Positions 1-10,328 are shown, counted from the stretch's first letter. The stretch: 64,000 bases of DNA from Lelliottia amnigena (GCA_900635465.1 LR134135.1:1426001-1490000), one strand, 5' to 3'. Numbers and translations: made by a program. Notes: generated by a model not told the origin, from the sequence alone.

Positions 1-1556
1 AATCCAGTCTTCTGGATGCATTAACCTTATTGCTTGCGCCTGGAACGGAACTGTACAGCTTTGCTCGGGAAGATTTCTGGTTCCCGCCCGGCGATATCCT
101 GGGGCGAGAACGTCATCTGCATATCATTCTGACTTTCCGCGAACTTGAACCCGGTCGCCACCGCGTTCGGCGTTATCGCCCGCTTTCACCCTGCTGGGTG
201 CCGTGTGATGACAATTACCAGCGCATTTTTTACCGTCTGGAAGGTGAACTGGCACAAGACGACACCGTGCTGACGCTGCGCGGGTTTATGGATGCCAAAG
301 GTCATCAAATAGCGCTTGAGAATATCGACGAACAGGCTCGCCATCTGGTGCGCCTGATGCCGGTATTACGTCTGCGGGACGCACGTTTTATGCGCCGGAT
401 CCGTAACGGTACGGTGCCTCATTTGCCTGAAGTCGAAGTGACGGCCCGCGAGCTGGACTTTCTGGCGCGCGAGCTGGTGGCACGTCCGCAAAATCTGACT
501 GACGGGCAAATTCGCCAGGGGCTGTCAGCGATGGTGCAACTGCTGGAGCACTATTTTTCTGAGCAAGGGACAACCCAAACGCATAACCGGCTAATGCGCC
601 GCCGTTCGTATGACGAGCAGCGCAGCTGGCGCTATCTGGACATTATCAACCGGATGATCGATAAACCTGGCGGACGGTCTCATCGCGTCATCCTGCTGGG
701 ATTGTTCTCCACGCTGTTGCAGGCGAAAGGCAACGTTCAGCTCGACAAAGATGCCCGTCCGCTGCTGCTCGTCGAAGATCCTGAAACGCGGCTGCATCCC
801 ATCATGCTTTCGGTGGCATGGCATCTGCTCAATCTGCTGCCGCTCCAGCGCATCACCACCACCAATTCCGGAGAACTGCTTTCATTGACGCCCGTCGAGC
901 ACGTCTGTCGGCTGGTGCGCGAGTCCTCACGCGTCACGGCGTTCCGCCTCGGCCCTGGCGGATTGAGCGCCGAAGATGGTCGCCGCATTGCCTTTCATAT
1001 TCGTTTCAATCGCGCGTCTTCGTTGTTTGCGCGCTGCTGGCTCCTGGTTGAAGGGGAAACCGAAACCTGGGTGATCAACGAACTGGCGCGCCAGTGCGGG
1101 CATCATTTCGATGCGGAAGGCATCAAAGTCATTGAGTTCGCCCAGTCTGGTTTAAAGCCGCTGATTAAGTTTGCGAGCCGTATGGGCATCGAATGGCACG
1201 TGCTGGTGGATGGTGATGAAGCCGGGAAAAAATACGCCAGCACCGTGCGCGGTGTGCTGGGTAATAACGGCGAAGAGGAGCGCGTGCATCTCACGGCATT
1301 GCCGGCGATGGACATGGAACACTTTATGTATCGTCAGGGTTTTGACGACGTTTTTCACCGGGTGGCGATGATACCGGTCAATGTGCCGATGAACATGCGG
1401 CGGGTGATCACGAAGGCGATTCATCGCTCATCAAAACCCGATCTGGCGATTGAAGTGGCGGCGGAGGCGGGAAGAAGGGGCGTCGAGTCTGTGCCCACGT
1501 TGCTGCGGAAAATGTTTTCCCGCGTGCTGTGGCTGGCACGCGGGAAAGCGGATTAG
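1..1556 (+). CDS. ybjD: OLD-family ATP-dependent nuclease YbjD, 5' partial
   Basis: The reading frame is open from base 3, so the gene starts before the window. The first residues (SSLLDALTLL) directly follow the Walker A loop in E. coli YbjD, so about 38 N-terminal residues with the P-loop are missing. What remains is an overcoming-lysogenization-defect (OLD) type protein: an ABC-like ATPase part with a Walker B-like LLLVEDPETRLHP (about 765-803), then a C-terminal TOPRIM domain with the conserved Glu in LLVEGETE (about 1045-1070) and the acidic pair in VDGDEAG (about 1205-1225). OLD proteins are nucleases; the cellular role of YbjD is not established. Its stop overlaps the stop of the convergent ybjX gene by a few bases. 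No internal disruption is seen. Confidence 0.95.
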   Translation, partial: SSLLDALTLLLAPGTELYSFAREDFWFPPGDILGRERHLHIILTFRELEPGRHRVRRYRPLSPCWVPCDDNYQRIFYRLEGELAQDDTVLTLRGFMDAKGHQIALENIDEQARHLVRLMPVLRLRDARFMRRIRNGTVPHLPEVEVTARELDFLARELVARPQNLTDGQIRQGLSAMVQLLEHYFSEQGTTQTHNRLMRRRSYDEQRSWRYLDIINRMIDKPGGRSHRVILLGLFSTLLQAKGNVQLDKDARPLLLVEDPETRLHPIMLSVAWHLLNLLPLQRITTTNSGELLSLTPVEHVCRLVRESSRVTAFRLGPGGLSAEDGRRIAFHIRFNRASSLFARCWLLVEGETETWVINELARQCGHHFDAEGIKVIEFAQSGLKPLIKFASRMGIEWHVLVDGDEAGKKYASTVRGVLGNNGEEERVHLTALPAMDMEHFMYRQGFDDVFHRVAMIPVNVPMNMRRVITKAIHRSSKPDLAIEVAAEAGRRGVESVPTLLRKMFSRVLWLARGKAD

Positions 1557-2509
1557 CTGCGTGCGGCCTGATTAACCTGAGCGATCAGGCTGTCCAGAAG
1601 CTCATAGCGACGACGGTACTCGGCGCGTTTCTTGCTCGCGATATCTTCCATCGGCTTGCGGGGCATTTCGAGCGCGAGCGAAAAATTGCCGGTCGGGTGC
1701 TGTTCGCCACCAATGGAGCGCCAGAAACTGTCGTAATCCGCCAGCAGTTTGCCCTCTTTTTTCTTGCGATAGCGCCAGCTACGATAAATATGCGTAGCGT
1801 TACTGACCGCCAAAATCTGCTCAACCGGGAAGACCGCGCCCAGCGTCATGGCGGCTTCCACCAGCAGACGTTTCGGGAACAGGCCGTGGCAGGCTTTGGT
1901 CGCCCCCTGGATTAGTTCATGCGGAACAAAGGCTTTTGCGCCCTGCATGCCACCGATAAACAGCGTCGATTTTCCCTCAAACTGGCAGAGCGTAAAGGTC
2001 AACTCAGCCAGAATGGTATTTTCCCGATCGCAAAACGCCAGCGTCGCTTCGCCTTCTTTATCCAGAAACGCATCGGCGCAGAGGCGAACGGTAAACTGTT
2101 GCTCGTCTTTTCCCGTCAGAGTCAGTAACGTCATGCCCTGTTTGGATAAATAGCCATTCATCAACGCGGCGGGAAGAACAGAATTCATTGTCTGATAATG
2201 CCAGGCCAGCGCGTCGAGCGTTTTCTGACGATCCATATTCACAGACAGCCACGGGCGATGTAACCGGCACGGCAACCCAGGCTGGACCTGCATCATTTGC
2301 ATCAGCCGCGGTTGCTTTGCCAGGCTTGCCAGCAGGCGGGTGGTACTGAACGGTGTCGCCAGTGAACGTAACATGAATTTGCGTCGATACGACGGGTTTT
2401 GCCAGGCGAGGCCAGGCGTATATTCACCGGAAGCAAGACTTTTGAAAAGCTGCCAGCCTGATTTTGGCTGAGGCTGCTGTGAATAAGGTGTATCGACGAT
2501 GGAAGACAT
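1553..2509 (-). CDS. ybjX: VirK/YbjX family protein (DUF535)
   Basis: A 318-residue protein recognised as YbjX, a DUF535 member related to Shigella VirK and Salmonella SomA. Biochemical function is unknown; Salmonella relatives are linked to resistance to antimicrobial peptides and to envelope remodelling. No signal peptide or membrane segment is evident; the N-terminus is polar and rich in Gln and Pro (YSQQPQPKSGW). The ATG start gives the usual family length. It is divergent from macA across about 160 bases and convergent with ybjD, whose stop it overlaps. A PhoP-type regulatory site would be plausible from the family but I could not identify a convincing one. Confidence 0.93.
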   Translation of the reverse strand: MSSIVDTPYSQQPQPKSGWQLFKSLASGEYTPGLAWQNPSYRRKFMLRSLATPFSTTRLLASLAKQPRLMQMMQVQPGLPCRLHRPWLSVNMDRQKTLDALAWHYQTMNSVLPAALMNGYLSKQGMTLLTLTGKDEQQFTVRLCADAFLDKEGEATLAFCDRENTILAELTFTLCQFEGKSTLFIGGMQGAKAFVPHELIQGATKACHGLFPKRLLVEAAMTLGAVFPVEQILAVSNATHIYRSWRYRKKKEGKLLADYDSFWRSIGGEQHPTGNFSLALEMPRKPMEDIASKKRAEYRRRYELLDSLIAQVNQAARS

Positions 2510-2636
2510 GATGATTACCGGCTTCAGGATAAGATCTGTATTTCAGCAGGTCTATAATCAACAGCGCGTCAACAAAGGTTTTGCGATACCAAAAACAGGG
2601 GTTTCGTTGACGAACAGTTTAGATAGAATCAACGGT

Positions 2637-2642
2637 TATAAT
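2637..2642 (+). promoter_or_regulatory. Candidate -10 element for macAB
   Basis: A perfect TATAAT lies 27 bases before the macA ATG. No good -35 hexamer sits 16-18 bases upstream, although TTGACG occurs at 2606-2611 with too long a spacing. It is a candidate only. Confidence 0.35.
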
Positions 2643-2668
2643 TGCCAGAACATTTATTTGGAATATTT

Positions 2669-3785
2669 ATGAACCTTAAGGGAAAACGCAGGAAGCTCTA
2701 TCTTCTGCTGGCAGTGGTGGTAATCGTCGGTGGTTTCTGGCTATGGCAGGTTCTGAACGCGCCCGTGCCGCACTACCAAACGCTGATTGTCCGGCCGGGC
2801 GAACTGCAACAAAACGTCCTTGCAACCGGAAAGCTGGACGCGCTGCGCAAAGTGGATGTCGGTGCGCAGGTGAGTGGTCAGTTAAAAACGCTCTCTGTGG
2901 AAATTGGTGACAAAGTGAAAAAAGGCCAGCTTTTGGGGGTTATCGATCCTGAGCAGGCAGAAAACCAAATCCGCGAAGTGGAAGCGACGCTGATGGAGCC
3001 TGCGGGCGCAGCGCAGTCAGGCCGAGGCGGAACGTAAACTCGCACAGGTTACGCTTGGGCGTCAGCAGGCGCTGGCCAAAACCCAGGCGATTTCGCGTCA
3101 GGATTTGGATACCGCAGCCACTGAGCTGGCGGTCAAGCAGGCGCAAATTGGCACGATTGACGCGCAAATCAAACGTAACCAGGCGTCGCTGGATACGGCC
3201 AAAGCGAATCTTGAATACACCCGCATCGTGGCCCCCATGGCGGGCGAAGTGACGCAAATCACCACGCTTCAGGGTCAGACGGTGATCGCCGCGCAGCAAG
3301 CGCCAAACATTCTGACACTCGCAGATATGGGCACCATGCTGGTTAAAGCCCAGGTTTCGGAAGCTGACGTGATCCATCTCAAACCGGGCCAAAAGGCGTG
3401 GTTTACGGTGCTGGGCGATCCGCTTACGCGTTATGAAGGCGTGCTGAAAGACATTCTGCCGACGCCGGAAAAAGTCAACGACGCTATTTTCTATCACGCC
3501 CGTTTTGAAGTGCCCAATCCGAAAGGCGTACTGCGTCTGGAAATGACCGCACAGGTCCATATTCAGCTCACCGGTGTGAAAGATGTTCTGACGGTGCCGC
3601 TGGCGGCGCTCGGCGAACCGGCGGGGGTGAATCGTTATAAAGTCAAAGTACTGCGTAACGGCGAAACGCGCGAACGTGAGGTTGAGATTGGCGAGCGCAA
3701 TGATACTGACGTGGTGATAGTCAAAGGCCTGGAAGAGGGAGAGGAAGTTGTCATCGGCGAAAGTCAGCCCGGAGCCGCTAAATGA
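2669..3785 (+). CDS. macA: Macrolide efflux periplasmic adaptor MacA (one apparent +1 frameshift)
   Basis: Membrane-fusion (HlyD-type) adaptor that links the MacB ABC transporter to TolC for export of macrolides and enterotoxin or heme-like substrates. It begins with an N-terminal membrane anchor (about residues 9-29), followed by a lipoyl-like half ([11 protein letters not shown]), the alpha-hairpin and a beta-barrel. The ATG at 2669 is chosen over an upstream TTG because it matches the family N-terminus. The frame breaks after EATLME: there is one extra C at 2999-3000. Removing it restores [12 protein letters not shown] and a 371-residue protein, exactly the E. coli length. The stop overlaps the macB ATG (ATGA), indicating translational coupling. 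The shift is most likely a sequence error. Confidence 0.93.
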
Positions 3786-5722
3786 CGGCGTTGCTTGAGC
3801 TGAATAATATTCGCCGGAGCTATCCTTCCGGAGAGGGCGCGGTGGAGGTTCTGAAAGGGATCACGCTTCAGGTTGAGCCTGGCGAGATGGTCGCTATTGT
3901 CGGCGCGTCAGGTTCCGGTAAATCCACGCTGATGAACATTCTGGGCTGTCTGGATAAGCCGACCAGTGGCACATATCGCGTGGCGGGAACGGATATTTCT
4001 ACTCTCGATAGCGATGCGCTGGCGCGACTGCGGCGCGAGCACTTTGGCTTTATTTTCCAGCGCTATCATTTGCTCTCGCATCTGACGGCCGCGCAAAACG
4101 TTGAGGTTCCTGCGGTTTACGCGGGCGTTGAGCGCAAAAAACGTCTCGAACGCGCTCAGGCATTATTAACCCGGCTGGGGTTGGCGGAGCGCGTTGATTA
4201 TCAGCCTTCGCAGCTGTCCGGGGGGCAGCAGCAACGCGTCAGTATCGCCCGAGCGCTGATGAACGGTGGACAGGTCATTCTGGCCGATGAACCGACCGGC
4301 GCGCTCGACAGTCATTCTGGCGAAGAGGTGATGGCGATCCTGCACCAGCTGCGCGATCAGGGGCATACAGTCATTATTGTGACCCACGATCCGCAAGTTG
4401 CTGCGCAGGCTGAGCGGATCATTGAGATCCATGACGGCGAATTGATCAGCAACCCACCGGCCAGGAAAAACCACGCGGGCGTGCACAAAGAGGTGCTGCC
4501 GCCACCGACGGGATGGGGGCAGTTCGTCAGCGGCTTTCGCGAGGCGTTAACCATGGCCTGGCTGGCGATGGCGGCGAATAAAATGCGCACGCTCCTCACC
4601 ATGCTCGGCATTATCATCGGGATCGCGTCGGTGGTGTCGATTGTGGTGGTGGGCGATGCAGCCAAACAGCTGGTGCTGGCGGATATTCGCGCGATTGGTA
4701 CGAACACCATTGATGTCTATCCTGGTAAAGATTTTGGCGACGATGAGCCGCAAAATCAGCAGGCGCTGAAATATGACGATCTGGCGGCGATCCAGAAGCA
4801 GCCGTGGGTGAACTCGGCGACACCGGCCGTTTCGCAAAACCTGCGCCTGCGTTACGGGAATATCGACGTTGCGGCCAGCGCGAACGGCGTCAGCGGCGAC
4901 TATTTCAATGTTTATGGCATGACGTTCAGCGAAGGGGCCACCTTCAACGCAGAGCAGCTCGCAGGGAGAGCGCAGGTCGTCGTGCTCGATGCAAACTCGC
5001 GTAAACAGCTGTTCCCGGGAAAATCCAGCGTGGTGGGTGAAGTGATCCTGGTGGGGAACATGCCAGCCACGGTGATTGGCGTGGCAGAAGAAAAGCAGTC
5101 GATGTTCGGTAGCAGCAAAATTTTGCGCGTCTGGCTGCCGTATACGACGATTTCCGGGCGGATTATGGGCCAGTCGTGGCTGAACTCCATTACCGTGAGG
5201 GTGAAAGAGGGATACGACAGCGCCCAGGCTGAGCAACAGATTGAGCGTCTGCTTACGCTGCGCCACGGCAAGAAAGATTTCTTCACCTGGAACATGGACG
5301 GTCTCTTGAAAACGGCTGAAAAGACCACACGTACTCTTCAGATGTTCCTGACGCTTGTCGCGGTTATTTCGCTCGTGGTGGGGGGAATTGGCGTGATGAA
5401 TATCATGCTGGTGTCCGTGACGGAACGTACGCGTGAGATCGGTATTCGTATGGCCGTTGGCGCGCGGGCAAGCGATGTGCTGCAACAGTTTTTGATTGAA
5501 GCGGTGCTGGTGTGTTTAGTTGGCGGTGCGTTGGGGATTGCGTTGTCGATGCTGATTGCCTTTACGCTGCAACTGTTTTTACCCGGCTGGGAAATTGGTT
5601 TCTCACCGTTTGCGCTGCTGACGGCATTTTTATGTTCAACAGCGACGGGCGTGTTGTTTGGCTGGCTCCCGGCGCGCAACGCGGCGCGGCTCGATCCGGT
5701 GGATGCGCTGGCGCGCGAGTAG
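3782..5722 (+). CDS. macB: Macrolide ABC transporter ATP-binding/permease MacB
   Basis: A 646-residue MacB with the typical fused layout. The N-terminal nucleotide-binding domain has Walker [10 protein letters not shown] (41-49), signature LSGGQQQR (145-152) and Walker B VILADEP (165-171). A first transmembrane helix follows near residues 270-290, then a large periplasmic domain and three C-terminal helices of the FtsX type ([20 protein letters not shown] motif region). It works as a mechanotransducing dimer with MacA and TolC in the inner membrane. It overlaps macA by four bases and is followed by a strong bidirectional hairpin. The gene is intact. Confidence 0.97.
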   Translation: MTALLELNNIRRSYPSGEGAVEVLKGITLQVEPGEMVAIVGASGSGKSTLMNILGCLDKPTSGTYRVAGTDISTLDSDALARLRREHFGFIFQRYHLLSHLTAAQNVEVPAVYAGVERKKRLERAQALLTRLGLAERVDYQPSQLSGGQQQRVSIARALMNGGQVILADEPTGALDSHSGEEVMAILHQLRDQGHTVIIVTHDPQVAAQAERIIEIHDGELISNPPARKNHAGVHKEVLPPPTGWGQFVSGFREALTMAWLAMAANKMRTLLTMLGIIIGIASVVSIVVVGDAAKQLVLADIRAIGTNTIDVYPGKDFGDDEPQNQQALKYDDLAAIQKQPWVNSATPAVSQNLRLRYGNIDVAASANGVSGDYFNVYGMTFSEGATFNAEQLAGRAQVVVLDANSRKQLFPGKSSVVGEVILVGNMPATVIGVAEEKQSMFGSSKILRVWLPYTTISGRIMGQSWLNSITVRVKEGYDSAQAEQQIERLLTLRHGKKDFFTWNMDGLLKTAEKTTRTLQMFLTLVAVISLVVGGIGVMNIMLVSVTERTREIGIRMAVGARASDVLQQFLIEAVLVCLVGGALGIALSMLIAFTLQLFLPGWEIGFSPFALLTAFLCSTATGVLFGWLPARNAARLDPVDALARE

Positions 5723-5730
5723 CGGAAATA

Positions 5731-5759
5731 AAAATGCCAGCCGATCGGGCTGGCATTTT
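5731..5759. terminator. Bidirectional terminator between macB and cspD
   Basis: Perfect 12-bp stem (AAAATGCCAGCC at 5731-5742 against 5748-5759) with a 5-base loop. A-rich and T-rich flanks on both sides let it serve convergent macB (+) and cspD (-). Confidence 0.85.
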
Positions 5760-5790
5760 GACTGGAGGATGTACACAATGAATCAGAGGG

Positions 5791-6012
5791 CTATGCAACA
5801 GCTTCTGCTTCGATGGGCACAATGACACTGGCATGATTGCCTTTTGGCCCCAGGTGAACATCAAACCGAACCGACTGCCCGGCTTTTAGCGTTCTGTAAC
5901 CATCCATCTGAATGGTGGAATAATGAGCGAAGATATCTTCGCCGCCGCCTTCAGGGCAGATGAACCCGAACCCTTTGGCGTTGTTGAACCACTTAACAGT
6001 ACCCATTTCCAT
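5791..6012 (-). CDS. cspD: Cold shock-like protein CspD
   Basis: A 73-residue cold-shock-domain protein, nearly identical to E. coli CspD. RNP1 (KGFGFI, residues 13-18) and RNP2 (DIFAH, 26-30) are present, and the CspD-specific tail after the domain (NHASVIVPIEAEA) distinguishes it from CspA. CspD is a stationary-phase, starvation-induced inhibitor of DNA replication that binds single-stranded nucleic acid; it is not cold-inducible. An AAGGAT ribosome site precedes the ATG. It is divergent from clpS, as in E. coli. Confidence 0.97.
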   Translation of the reverse strand: MEMGTVKWFNNAKGFGFICPEGGGEDIFAHYSTIQMDGYRTLKAGQSVRFDVHLGPKGNHASVIVPIEAEAVA

Positions 6013-6219
6013 GCTTCGACATCCTTCGTATATCTTATTAAGTAAGATGGAATGAACCGGTGGTGGAGTGGGGGCTGTTCAAAACCTCGCCAACTCACGC
6101 CTGTACAATTTAGATAAACCAACCATTGCGTCAAGTGTCAGGCGCTGGAGTTGGGACAATAATCAACCAAATTTTTGAAGCAGTTAACGCTATTGACGGG
6201 AATGTGACAGATATCGCGG

Positions 6220-6330
6220 ATGGCATTAATAGATGTTTGTTATCTGATATCTGAGGTAGATTCAAAGTATGTACCGACTCCTGTCAGCGAAGATGTTCTG
6301 CCGGAAACCGTAACCGATGATGACGACTGA
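6220..6330 (+). CDS. Possible 36-residue acidic small protein upstream of clpS
   Basis: An open frame from ATG 6220 to TGA 6328-6330 ends two bases before the clpS ATG. It begins [14 protein letters not shown] and ends with [10 protein letters not shown] do not recognise it. The clpS start lacks a clear Shine-Dalgarno sequence in the preceding bases (gatgatgacgactgaca), so translation of this ORF could be coupled to clpS. Against it: it has no strong ribosome site of its own and it is short. The rest of the cspD-clpS gap (6013-6219) should hold the divergent promoters; I see no other gene there. Confidence 0.35.
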   Translation: MALIDVCYLISEVDSKYVPTPVSEDVLPETVTDDDD

Positions 6331-6332
6331 CA

Positions 6333-6653
6333 ATGAGTAAGAAGAACGACTGGCTGGATTTTGACCAACTGGCGGAAGACAAAGTGCGCGACGCGCTAAA
6401 ACCGCCATCTATGTATAAAGTTATGTTAATGAACGATGATTACACGCCGATGGAATTTGTTATTGACGTGCTACAAAAGTTCTTTTCTTATGATGTTGAA
6501 CGTGCAACGCAACTGATGCTTACCGTTCACTATCGTGGCAAAGCCATCTGCGGCATTTTTACCGCCGAAGTGGCCGAAACCAAAGTGGCGATGGTGAACG
6601 AATATGCAAGGGAGAACGAGCATCCGTTGCTGTGTACGCTGGAAAAAGCCTGA
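6333..6653 (+). CDS. clpS: ATP-dependent Clp protease adaptor ClpS
   Basis: A 106-residue ClpS, the N-recognin that delivers proteins with N-terminal Leu, Phe, Tyr or Trp to ClpAP. All residues of the N-degron pocket are present: Asn34, Asp35, gatekeeper Met40 and His66, within NDDYTPMEF and LTVHYRGK. The flexible N-terminal extension ([20 protein letters not shown]) needed for substrate transfer is kept. It sits 28 bases before clpA, forming the usual clpSA pair. Only a weak ribosome site precedes it; a small ORF ends two bases upstream. Confidence 0.97.
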   Translation: MSKKNDWLDFDQLAEDKVRDALKPPSMYKVMLMNDDYTPMEFVIDVLQKFFSYDVERATQLMLTVHYRGKAICGIFTAEVAETKVAMVNEYARENEHPLLCTLEKA

Positions 6654-6681
6654 AAAGGCATAAAAATTGGGGGAGGTGCCT

Positions 6682-8961
6682 ATGCTCAATCAAGAACTGG
6701 AACTCAGTTTAAACATGGCTTTCGCCAGAGCGCGTGAGCACCGACATGAGTTTATGACCGTGGAGCATCTGCTATTGGCACTGCTCAGCAACCCATCTGC
6801 CCGTGAAGCGCTGGAAGCGTGTTCTGTGGATCTGGTGGCGCTGCGTCAGGAACTCGAAGCCTTCATCGAACAAACGACACCGGTGCTGCCCGTCAGTGAA
6901 GAGGAGCGCGACACTCAGCCGACGCTCAGCTTCCAGCGCGTATTGCAGCGCGCGGTGTTCCACGTCCAGTCTTCTGGCCGTAACGAAGTGACCGGCGCAA
7001 ACGTACTGGTTGCCATCTTCAGTGAGCAGGAGTCGCAAGCGGCATATCTGCTGCGTAAACACGAAGTCAGCCGACTCGACGTGGTCAACTTTATCTCTCA
7101 CGGAACGCGAAAAGACGAGCCGAATCAGGCATCCGATTCCAGCAGTCAGGCGAGCAATCCTGAAGAGCAAGCAGGCGGGGAGGATCGTATGGAAAACTTC
7201 ACCACCAACCTTAATCAGCTTGCTCGCGTTGGCGGAATTGATCCGCTGATTGGCCGCGATAAAGAGCTGGAACGTGCGATTCAGGTGCTGTGCCGTCGCC
7301 GCAAAAACAACCCGCTGCTGGTGGGGGAATCGGGCGTGGGTAAAACCGCGATTGCCGAAGGGCTGGCCTGGCGTATCGTGCAGGGCGACGTTCCAGAAAT
7401 CATGTCGGATTGCACCATCTACTCGCTGGATATTGGTTCGCTGCTGGCGGGCACGAAATATCGTGGTGATTTTGAAAAACGCTTCAAAGCCTTGCTGAAA
7501 CAGCTGGAGCAAGACACCAGCAGCATCCTGTTTATCGATGAAATCCATACCATCATCGGTGCGGGCGCGGCGTCTGGCGGCCAGGTGGATGCGGCTAACC
7601 TGATTAAACCGCTGCTGTCGAGCGGTAAGATCCGCGTGATGGGGTCGACAACGTATCAGGAATTCAGCAACATTTTTGAGAAAGACCGTGCATTAGCGCG
7701 TCGCTTCCAGAAAATTGATATTACTGAGCCGTCCGTTGAAGAAACGGTGCAGATCATCAACGGCCTGAAACCGAAATACGAAGCGCACCACGACGTGCGT
7801 TATACCGCGAAAGCGGTGCGTGCGGCGGTAGAGCTGGCGGTGAAATACATCAACGACCGTCATCTGCCGGATAAAGCGATTGATGTGATCGACGAAGCGG
7901 GCGCGCGTGCGCGTCTGATGCCGGTCAGCAAGCGCAAGAAAACCGTTAACGTGGCAGACATTGAATCCGTGGTGGCGCGTATCGCGCGTATCCCTGAGAA
8001 GAGTGTTTCTCAGAGCGATCGCGACACGCTGCGTACCCTCGGCAATCGCCTGAAAATGCTGGTCTTCGGACAGGATAAAGCGATTGAAGCCTTAACCGAA
8101 GCCATCAAAATGGCGCGTGCGGGGCTGGGTCACGAACATAAACCCGTTGGTTCTTTCCTGTTCGCCGGGCCGACCGGGGTGGGGAAAACCGAGGTGACAG
8201 TTCAGCTTTCCAAAGCGCTGGGTATTGAACTGCTGCGTTTCGATATGTCCGAGTATATGGAGCGCCACACCGTGAGCCGTTTGATCGGTGCGCCTCCGGG
8301 ATACGTGGGCTTTGATCAGGGTGGTTTGCTTACTGATGCAGTAATCAAACATCCGCACGCGGTTCTGCTGCTCGATGAAATCGAGAAAGCGCACCCGGAC
8401 GTGTTCAACATCCTGCTGCAGGTGATGGACAACGGAACGCTGACGGACAATAACGGGCGCAAAGCGGACTTCCGCAATGTGGTGCTGGTGATGACCACCA
8501 ACGCCGGCGTGCGTGAAACCGAGCGTAAATCGATCGGCCTGATCCATCAGGATAACAGCACCGATGCGATGGAAGAGATCAAGAAGATCTTTACGCCTGA
8601 ATTCCGTAACCGTCTGGATAACATTATCTGGTTCGATCACTTGTCTACCGAGGTGATTCACCAGGTTGTGGACAAGTTCATCGTCGAGTTGCAGGTTCAG
8701 CTTGATCAGAAAGGCGTATCGCTGGAAGTGAGCCAGGAGGCCCGCAACTGGCTGGCCGAGAAAGGCTATGACCGTGCGATGGGCGCGCGTCCGATGGCGC
8801 GAGCCATCCAGGATAACCTGAAAAAACCGCTGGCTAACGAACTGCTGTTTGGATCTTTGGTGGACGGCGGGCAGGTCACTGTGGCGCTGGATCAGGCGAA
8901 GGGCGAACTGACGTATGACTTCCAGAGTGCGCAGAAGCACAAGCCGGAAGCGGCACACTAA
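6682..8961 (+). CDS. clpA: ATP-dependent Clp protease ATP-binding subunit ClpA
   Basis: A 759-residue class I Clp/Hsp100 unfoldase. It has a double Clp N-domain (about 1-145) that docks ClpS, AAA module 1 with Walker A GESGVGKT (about 215-222) and ILFIDEIHT, and AAA module 2 with GPTGVGKT (about 496-503), pore loop GYVG and [12 protein letters not shown]. The start at ATG 6682 is chosen because GGGGAGG lies just upstream; an in-frame TTG at 6667 lies on the ribosome site. The protein partners ClpP, which is not in the window. It is followed by a rho-independent terminator. The gene is intact. Confidence 0.97.
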   Translation: MLNQELELSLNMAFARAREHRHEFMTVEHLLLALLSNPSAREALEACSVDLVALRQELEAFIEQTTPVLPVSEEERDTQPTLSFQRVLQRAVFHVQSSGRNEVTGANVLVAIFSEQESQAAYLLRKHEVSRLDVVNFISHGTRKDEPNQASDSSSQASNPEEQAGGEDRMENFTTNLNQLARVGGIDPLIGRDKELERAIQVLCRRRKNNPLLVGESGVGKTAIAEGLAWRIVQGDVPEIMSDCTIYSLDIGSLLAGTKYRGDFEKRFKALLKQLEQDTSSILFIDEIHTIIGAGAASGGQVDAANLIKPLLSSGKIRVMGSTTYQEFSNIFEKDRALARRFQKIDITEPSVEETVQIINGLKPKYEAHHDVRYTAKAVRAAVELAVKYINDRHLPDKAIDVIDEAGARARLMPVSKRKKTVNVADIESVVARIARIPEKSVSQSDRDTLRTLGNRLKMLVFGQDKAIEALTEAIKMARAGLGHEHKPVGSFLFAGPTGVGKTEVTVQLSKALGIELLRFDMSEYMERHTVSRLIGAPPGYVGFDQGGLLTDAVIKHPHAVLLLDEIEKAHPDVFNILLQVMDNGTLTDNNGRKADFRNVVLVMTTNAGVRETERKSIGLIHQDNSTDAMEEIKKIFTPEFRNRLDNIIWFDHLSTEVIHQVVDKFIVELQVQLDQKGVSLEVSQEARNWLAEKGYDRAMGARPMARAIQDNLKKPLANELLFGSLVDGGQVTVALDQAKGELTYDFQSAQKHKPEAAH

Positions 8962-8978
8962 GTTGAACGTGAGTCTTA

Positions 8979-9005
8979 AAAACCGGGCATTAGCCCGGTT
9001 TTTTT
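8979..9005 (+). terminator. Terminator after clpA
   Basis: 8-bp GC-rich stem AACCGGGC (8981-8988) and GCCCGGTT (8993-9000), followed by a run of T. It closes the clpSA unit and marks the left edge of the accessory island. Confidence 0.85.
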
Positions 9006-9027
9006 ATGTGCTCAAAGTACCCGTTAT

Positions 9028-10287
9028 TCAGCCCGTTCTGCCAAGCTGTTGGTTATAAATATAACCGAGAGCCACCAAATGTTGACTCACCACGCGCGGT
9101 CCGTAGCTGTCACTCCGCAATGACCAGGGATGCTTTTTTAGCCAGGTGACAAAGGCGGTACAGGATCCCAGCGAGGTTAATATCGGGTCTTCCGTGCGTC
9201 GTTGTCCCGTCAGTAGCCCAATCATTTTGCTTTGTTCGCCATTCTCCCAACGCTCCCAAACATTTTCCCACCACCCAATGCGCCGGGTATCGGTCAGGCG
9301 GAAAGGTTTATCTGCTGACACAGTGCCAGTCGCGCTTTCTGCTATATACCAGAGATCGGTTTTCCCGATGCCAACGTGAGCGGACCACGCCGTAATTGCA
9401 CCGCCGCGCAGTACGCATTCATGGGCAAGATAATGATGGATGACATCCGGGAAGCGTCGCTTCAAACGCTGGAAATGGCTATGAATGGCCACCGCTGGGC
9501 GAATAATACTCCCCCGATCGTTACGTTTAAGTTTGGCGCTACCGTACTGAATCTCATCAAACTGGCTGCGCTTCATAAAGTGCACCTCCCGCTCGTGGAC
9601 ATATTCCACATCACGGGGCAGAAGGGCGTGGGAAAAGTGCGGTGAGATTTCGTGATAGAGCAGCGATGCGCCAGCCTTCCAGTCACAATAATTTGTGGTG
9701 ACTTGCACCACTTTTCCGGAATGAATATCGGTGCTAATAACAGCATACAAACACTGGTTGGCTACGTTGCCCTGAAAGGGGATAACCAGCGTTGAGGTGG
9801 CAATATGTGTTACGGATGGCGCGGAGCCGTAAAGATGACGTTCACACCAGTTAACGGCCAGAGACAATATTCTGTGTTCTGTTATTTCTCCGGCATACAG
9901 ACCGCGTTCCAGTTGAGATAAAAGCCAATCAATGTTGCTGCGATGACGACTGTTTATCTGCAGAGGGGTGAAAACATACTGGCAGGCCCGGCATTGAAAA
10001 CGTGGACTTCCTGCACGGGTATGACCATAGCGAATAATCGTTGTTGTATAGCAACGCGGGCAACCTTGCCCTGTCGCACCCAGTTTCTCGTGCATAAACA
10101 GAGAAAACCAGTCGTCACACTCCTTTTCATTAAAAAGCGGAGGAAGGCTGCCGCATTTTTGGCATTCCAGCGTCGCATATCCTAACCGATATACGGGATA
10201 AATATAGTCAGCAGCGTTCGGAATACCGAGATTTGGACATGACCAACTTTTACAAACATTCATCGGTATTTTATAAGTGCGTTCCAT
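9028..10287 (-). CDS. Transposase-like double zinc-ribbon protein, function unknown
   Basis: About 419 residues. The N-terminus carries two Cys4 zinc ribbons: C12/C17 with C42/C45, then C76-x2-C79 with C99-x2-C102. The second (GCPRC...RFQCRACQYVF) resembles the InsA ribbon of IS1-type transposases. It is followed by a helical linker and an RNase-H-like stretch (YAVISTDIHSGKVVQV). Where IS1-like transposases have the first catalytic Asp-Glu, this protein reads TLVIPFQG, so catalysis is doubtful. No terminal inverted repeats or target duplications were found. The start is uncertain: ATG 10287 has GCGAGGG very close upstream, TTG 10299 and ATG 10263 are alternatives. I infer a domesticated or degenerate transposase-derived DNA-binding protein. 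It is divergent from the nucleotidase gene. Confidence 0.7.
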   Translation of the reverse strand: MERTYKIPMNVCKSWSCPNLGIPNAADYIYPVYRLGYATLECQKCGSLPPLFNEKECDDWFSLFMHEKLGATGQGCPRCYTTTIIRYGHTRAGSPRFQCRACQYVFTPLQINSRHRSNIDWLLSQLERGLYAGEITEHRILSLAVNWCERHLYGSAPSVTHIATSTLVIPFQGNVANQCLYAVISTDIHSGKVVQVTTNYCDWKAGASLLYHEISPHFSHALLPRDVEYVHEREVHFMKRSQFDEIQYGSAKLKRNDRGSIIRPAVAIHSHFQRLKRRFPDVIHHYLAHECVLRGGAITAWSAHVGIGKTDLWYIAESATGTVSADKPFRLTDTRRIGWWENVWERWENGEQSKMIGLLTGQRRTEDPILTSLGSCTAFVTWLKKHPWSLRSDSYGPRVVSQHLVALGYIYNQQLGRTG

Positions 10288-10312
10288 ATCCCTCGCCAAC
10301 TGATTTTGTAAG

Positions 10313-10328
10313 TCGATAATATTGTCGA
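10313..10328. promoter_or_regulatory. Near-palindrome in the divergent intergenic region
   Basis: TCGATAATATTGTCGA is symmetric except for one G-T pair and lies between the divergent zinc-ribbon gene and the nucleotidase gene. It has the form of an operator for a dimeric regulator. The regulator is unknown. Confidence 0.3.

Noticed and set aside
2510..2668. PhoP box between ybjX and macA
   Set aside because: GTTTA-like half-sites occur, but not with the five-base spacing of a PhoP direct repeat.
4547..5485. 312-codon open frame opposite macB
   Set aside because: His/Arg-rich shadow of the macB reading frame.
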